From contig JAZNNW010000172.1 in the NCBI GenBank assembly GCA_045580485.1, forward strand, positions 1 through 24,667: a DNA stretch of 24,667 nt. The letters run 5' to 3'. This DNA comes from Avoscillospira sp045580485. GTDB taxonomy: Bacteria; Bacillota; Clostridia; Oscillospirales; Oscillospiraceae. Below, piece after piece: positions 22,901 through 24,667 of the stretch. The notes below the pieces were generated by a model that saw only the letters and a program-made list of their open reading frames with translations, did not search any database and was not told the DNA's origin. The translations under genes and the position numbers were made by a program. Numbering within the stretch: position 1 is the first letter of the stretch; each line of letters starts with the position of its first letter.

Positions 22901-23363
22901 TTGCGACCACAGTCAGCTGCTCCTGGGTCAGGGCAGCCATGGTGTTAACGCCGCTGATGACCAGACCGGTGGCAGTGATGTCAGCCTCAGCAACAGTGAC
23001 GGTCGTGCTGCCGGAAACACTGCCGGTGACGGTGGAATCCTCAATAGAGGTCAGAACGACGGTAACACCGACGGTCTGAGAACCGGCTTCTGCATAAGTA
23101 GCAGTGGCAGTGGCAGTGGAGCCAATGGCATTGGTCCAGGTGTAGCTGCTGGCAGTAAAGCCTGCAGGAACCGAAACTGTAAATGTGACAGGCTGGCCTG
23201 CCTTGGGAGCGGCAGTGCTGGGAGTCACAGTAACGGACGAGGGAAGGGTAACGGTAGGCGTAGGATCGCCGCCGGGTTCGGTAGCCAGAGCCACAGGCAT
23301 AGCGCCCAGGATCATGACCAGAACCAGAAGCAGGCTCAACGCTCTGGTAAAGTTCTTCTTCAT
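19968..23363 (-). CDS. SLH-domain surface protein with BIG2 domains and four-cysteine repeats
   Basis: A 1131-residue exported protein. Signal peptide 1-28 (MKKNFTRALSLLLVLVMILG...ALAT) is followed by a PKD-like domain (about 42-125), two BIG2 domains (about 130-205 and 213-282, with WSSSNTAVATV and SNNRAIATVDGSGNVTAI), a long Ser/Thr/Asn/Tyr-rich beta region (about 285-940) and three SLH domains (945-1131: FSDV...ITRGDF, FSDV...ITREEA, FSD...ITRAEM). The SLH domains should hold it non-covalently to a pyruvylated wall polymer. Within the beta region lie four copies of a C-G-C-x5-C-x4-C motif. Tyr/Asn runs (NNNYNNNYNYSSY) are conspicuous. ATG at 23363 has GAGGTG 7 bases upstream; a reading to 23468 would lack an N-terminal signal. 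It has its own promoter and terminator. It could be an S-layer or adhesin-like protein. Confidence 0.92.
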   Translation of the reverse strand: MKKNFTRALSLLLVLVMILGAMPVALATEPGGDPTPTVTLPSSVTVTPSTAAPKAGQPVTFTVSVPAGFTASSYTWTNAIGSTATATATYAEAGSQTVGVTVVLTSIEDSTVTGSVSGSTTVTVAEADITATGLVISGVNTMAALTQEQLTVVATPNGASLPSDVVWSSSNTAVATVNKGLVSARTTGTTIITASSKSLNLVATHTITVTDVVVTVNVIPSSLTLNPNEKGKLGGTFTPSTAGQYITTTMTSNNRAIATVDGSGNVTAIAAGSTYITIKCSIDTRQAPDYLRFAGGKSTWEVDVPVTVNSKYYIGNVSSQSAMAGSTITLNPYLYNGKGERVTNANFSVQATGCSLTNNGTSWYATSTTPGSATVTFTVTNAEYKNDGVAVTKTVNLGFYRSNTLTVNVRDNISSFRFNDRGVIASSSIGYNNNYTTLTMTDLIGMAMPTTGSLYNVDYYSFGVSGANGGELLSPSSGSSLNWTGSTKYVDKNNLDAVGFQQKSGSNKISNFTIYAMSGSQTDGVIVGMLTLQINAGAASGGIEYSTNYNTPVTFKVADFQNYWTAHKNDQYGYGTNGGYNTYDCGCHGVTRCVTPSCRFYVGTNNNYYNTNETLSYVTFGISNTVPAYGTLYTTSAKTTKATAGMQFRVSTTNNNYNNNYNYSSYLLSSVTYVPSTSYTATYTVDIPFTAYGTNGTSVTGYVSIKLNDNGNKIGARGTTLDDSVAASIAANYYAAKGQTMGYVVFELPSAQQATLFRSIPKVDGYSRVTEAARVQRGDKFYYNSTYTSGYTYGSTYDQYVNNNNKVNCGCNNLTTCYNTWCKYYDGTNYSTTDCGCHNQYYCNNSWCMYYDGTNYNNNNTIDCGCHNQYYCNNSYCRYYDGTSYTNTNNQYSANQMKLTDLSIVPAAGFKGKLTLTYTAYNAGGASAYTGYITYDVETQTASKVFSDVKGNYSWAADSADFLYYEGTAQGSNGKYNPSANITRGDFMLMLYRAFLEGDYSTTAVTDNFSDVTKGTSTYSQETYQAVGIAKKLGIAQGTNGKFNPKSYITREEAMVLIYRTLDEVNRDLRYSSSTNASSFSDYSKISTWATTAISSLVSHGVIQGSNNKITPKSNITRAEMACILHRVITY
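20709..20942 (-). repeat. array of three four-cysteine repeats inside the SLH protein
   Basis: Three in-frame repeats begin at residues 808, 834 and 863 (26 and 29 residues apart). Each reads [DN]-C-G-C-[HN]-x4-C-x2-[TS]-x-C-x-Y-Y-D-G-T, for example DCGCHNQYYCNNSWC then MYYDGTNY. The last two are nearly identical in protein and DNA (TGGCAGCC and GTTGTTGCAGTAGTACTGGTT on plus recur), pointing to recent duplication. Asn-rich spacers (NYNNNNTI) separate the copies. Confidence 0.9.
21546..21614 (-). repeat. isolated fourth copy of the four-cysteine repeat
   Basis: Residues 584-606 read DCGCHGVTRCVTPSC then RFYVGTNN, with the same C-x-C-x5-C-x4-C spacing as the array 200 residues downstream but diverged sequence. 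It implies an old duplication and that the cysteine spacing is under selection. Confidence 0.88.
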
Positions 23364-23389
23364 AAATTTGCACCTCTTTCTAAAAATGG

Positions 23390-23414
23390 CAGAAGTTATG
23401 GAAACATACTTCTG
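23390..23414 (-). promoter_or_regulatory. stem-loop in the leader of the SLH gene
   Basis: CAGAAGT and ACTTCTG (7 base pairs, 11-base loop) flank the middle of the roughly 60-base leader, near its 5' end. Stable 5' stems often protect highly expressed surface-protein mRNAs; that role is inferred here. The ribosome binding site is left unpaired. Confidence 0.5.
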
Positions 23415-23428
23415 GATTTTATGAGCGT

Positions 23429-23457
23429 ATTCTATCACATTTTCGCCCGTTTGTACA
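23429..23457 (-). promoter_or_regulatory. promoter of the SLH surface-protein gene
   Basis: TGTACA (23452-23457) and TAGAAT (23429-23434) are 17 bases apart on the minus strand, with a TG-extended -10 (TGATAGAAT). The start would be near 23422. A second candidate -35, TTGACA within GGATTGACATAA, lies about 35 bases further upstream with a poor CATAAA -10 at 18 bases. Confidence 0.7.
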
Positions 23458-23574
23458 GTGTTTTTCAAAGAATTTATGGATTCTTCAAAAATATTATGTC
23501 AATCCACAACATCTAGTATTTAAGACGAACGCACCACCACAAAAGTTCCCGAATTTTAAAAAAATTTTTAATAA

Positions 23575-23757
23575 ACAATCGACTACCGCCAGAGAATCGA
23601 CGAGGGCCGGGAGGGGGCTGCAAAGGAGCGCTGCCTGTGGCAGAAGAAGCGACTGCAGCAGCTGGGCAGGAACTTGGCTTGCTGCAAGCAAAGCGAAGCA
23701 GAAAGCCTTAGTTCCAACCCGGAGGGGGGAGAGTGGCTATTTTGTGATGCAAAATAG
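23575..23757 (+). pseudogene. coding-like segment without a start codon (possible gene remnant or conserved element)
   Basis: After a TAA at 23572-23574 the plus strand stays open for 60 codons to a TAG at 23755. It has a plausible amino-acid mix: DYRQRIDEGREGAAKER, then QKKRLQQLGRNLACCKQSEAESL and NPEGGEWLFCDAK. There is no ATG or GTG and no Shine-Dalgarno; upstream is a short A/T run. Its GC content contrasts sharply with the flanking AT-rich DNA. The stop codon lies within an 8-base-pair hairpin (23737-23757). The rest of 23460-23906 holds no other gene I can support. It could be a fragment of a transferred gene, a structured RNA, or a dispersed repeat; the minus strand is also open but less convincing. 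Confidence 0.35.
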
Positions 23758-23824
23758 AACGACCACATACGCAGAGGCGATCACAAAATCCGGACAACGC
23801 TCTCCCCCCATGTGTCTTTTTCTC

Positions 23825-23856
23825 CCCATTCTTTTGTGACATGACAAAAGAATGGG
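23825..23856. repeat. 13-base-pair inverted repeat (CCCATTCTTTTGT hairpin)
   Basis: CCCATTCTTTTGT (23825-23837) and ACAAAAGAATGGG (23844-23856) flank a GACATG loop. There is no U-tract on either side, so it is not a typical terminator. It lies between the coding-like segment and the rRNA terminator and may be the edge of the same element. Confidence 0.65.
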
Positions 23857-23906
23857 CCGTCGGAGACAAACCAGCTATCACTGATATCCAAGGTTATCAT
23901 GGAATC

Positions 23907-23938
23907 AAAAAACCTCACGATTACTCGTGAGGTTTTTT
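23907..23938 (-). terminator. intrinsic terminator of the rRNA operon
   Basis: AAAAAACCTCACGA (23907-23920) and TCGTGAGGTTTTTT (23925-23938) form a 14-base-pair stem. In the minus direction it starts 4 bases after the 5S 3' end and finishes in a U6 run, so it ends the rRNA transcript. Confidence 0.93.
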
Positions 23939-23941
23939 GTG

Positions 23942-24054
23942 TTGGCATTACCTATCTTCCCGGCCGGTCACCCAGCAAGTATTGTCGGCGAAAGTGTGCT
24001 TAACTTCTGTGTTCGGGATGGGAACAGGTGGACCCACACTCCAATCAACACCAA
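23942..24054 (-). rRNA. rrf: 5S ribosomal RNA
   Basis: About 113 bases. On the minus strand the universal loop TCCCATCCCGAACACAG and AAGTTAAGC are present. The ends pair (TTGGTGTT with AATGCCAA), which sets the boundaries. It is the last gene of a 16S-23S-5S operon on the minus strand. Confidence 0.96.
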
Positions 24055-24160
24055 CTCAAGCGGAGCTCGTCGCTCCTAAAGGGATATACCCTGAAAACTG
24101 AACATGGTCATGCACGCTGCAATCTATTCGAGGCTCCTTGAGTCTGCTTGTTCCAATTGT
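24055..24160 (-). other. 23S-5S internal transcribed spacer
   Basis: About 106 bases with no tRNA. The minus strand contains CATGTTCAGTTTTCAGGG, a sequence type often found around Firmicutes rRNA processing stems, and a small inverted repeat (GGAGCGACGAGCTCC) just before 5S. Confidence 0.85.

Positions 24161-24667
<507 letters not shown>

Noticed and set aside
23041..23468. Longer N-terminus of the SLH protein (start at 23468)
   Set aside because: The extra 35 residues include promoter sequence and would hide the signal peptide; the ATG at 23363 has a good ribosome site.
19986..23516. 1176-codon open frame on plus, antisense to the SLH gene
   Set aside because: The translation is Val/Gly/Ala-rich repeats mirroring Thr/Asn/Tyr codons of the surface protein. 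The minus strand has signal peptide, BIG2 and SLH domains, promoter and terminator.

Overview
The window looks like the end of a contig from a Gram-positive, gut-type clostridial genome (Oscillospirales-like). This rests on fairly high GC coding sequence with sharp Shine-Dalgarno motifs, TATAAT promoters, the Firmicutes order rimP-nusA-rnpM-ylxQ-infB, a class B sortase, an LCP protein, a PHP-type CpsB phosphatase and an SLH-domain surface protein. The genus cannot be fixed from sequence alone.

Layout. (1) 1-4550, minus strand: translation/transcription operon rimP, nusA, rnpM (ylxR), ylxQ and infB (3' end off the left edge), with a promoter at 4522-4550 and a palindrome-rich intergenic repeat in the ylxQ-infB gap. 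(2) 4595-8669: a YjjG-like HAD hydrolase on minus, divergent from a plus-strand pair, tex and a DUF362/ferredoxin protein, closed by a strong terminator. (3) 8673-12462, minus: a three-gene ABC cassette made of an ATPase, a secreted membrane-anchored beta-domain protein and a MacB/FtsX-type permease. (4) 12571-13428, plus: nadE with its own promoter and terminator. (5) 13427-19901, minus: a six-gene envelope operon. In transcription order it encodes a membrane-anchored tyrosine phosphatase facing outward, a fused Wzz-type BY-kinase, a CpsB/PHP phosphatase, a secreted protein with a sortase-like C-terminus, an LCP ligase and a class B sortase. No glycosyltransferase is present. (6) 19926-23457, minus: a 1131-residue SLH surface protein with BIG2 domains and four copies of an unusual four-cysteine motif. 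(7) 23460-23906: noncoding stretch with a coding-like but start-less segment and two hairpins. (8) 23907-24486, minus: 5S rRNA and the 3' end of 23S rRNA. (9) 24487-24667: not biological sequence. It is a complete MGI/BGI library adapter with a 10-base barcode, followed by an inverted second copy of 97 bases of the same 23S.

How the parts fit. The envelope operon and the SLH gene are adjacent, share strand, and both have a TG-extended TAGAAT -10 element. Together they could form a surface-assembly module: phosphotyrosine control (one kinase, two unrelated phosphatases), attachment of glycopolymers (LCP), covalent anchoring of a small surface protein (sortase), and a non-covalently bound SLH protein. 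The link is inferred from position and promoter similarity, not demonstrated. The most novel-looking items are the four-cysteine repeat of the SLH protein, the outward-facing phosphatase with a His-rich cytoplasmic tail beside the BY-kinase, and a 7-base tandem repeat covering the sortase start. The most certain finding is the adapter chimera at the right end.
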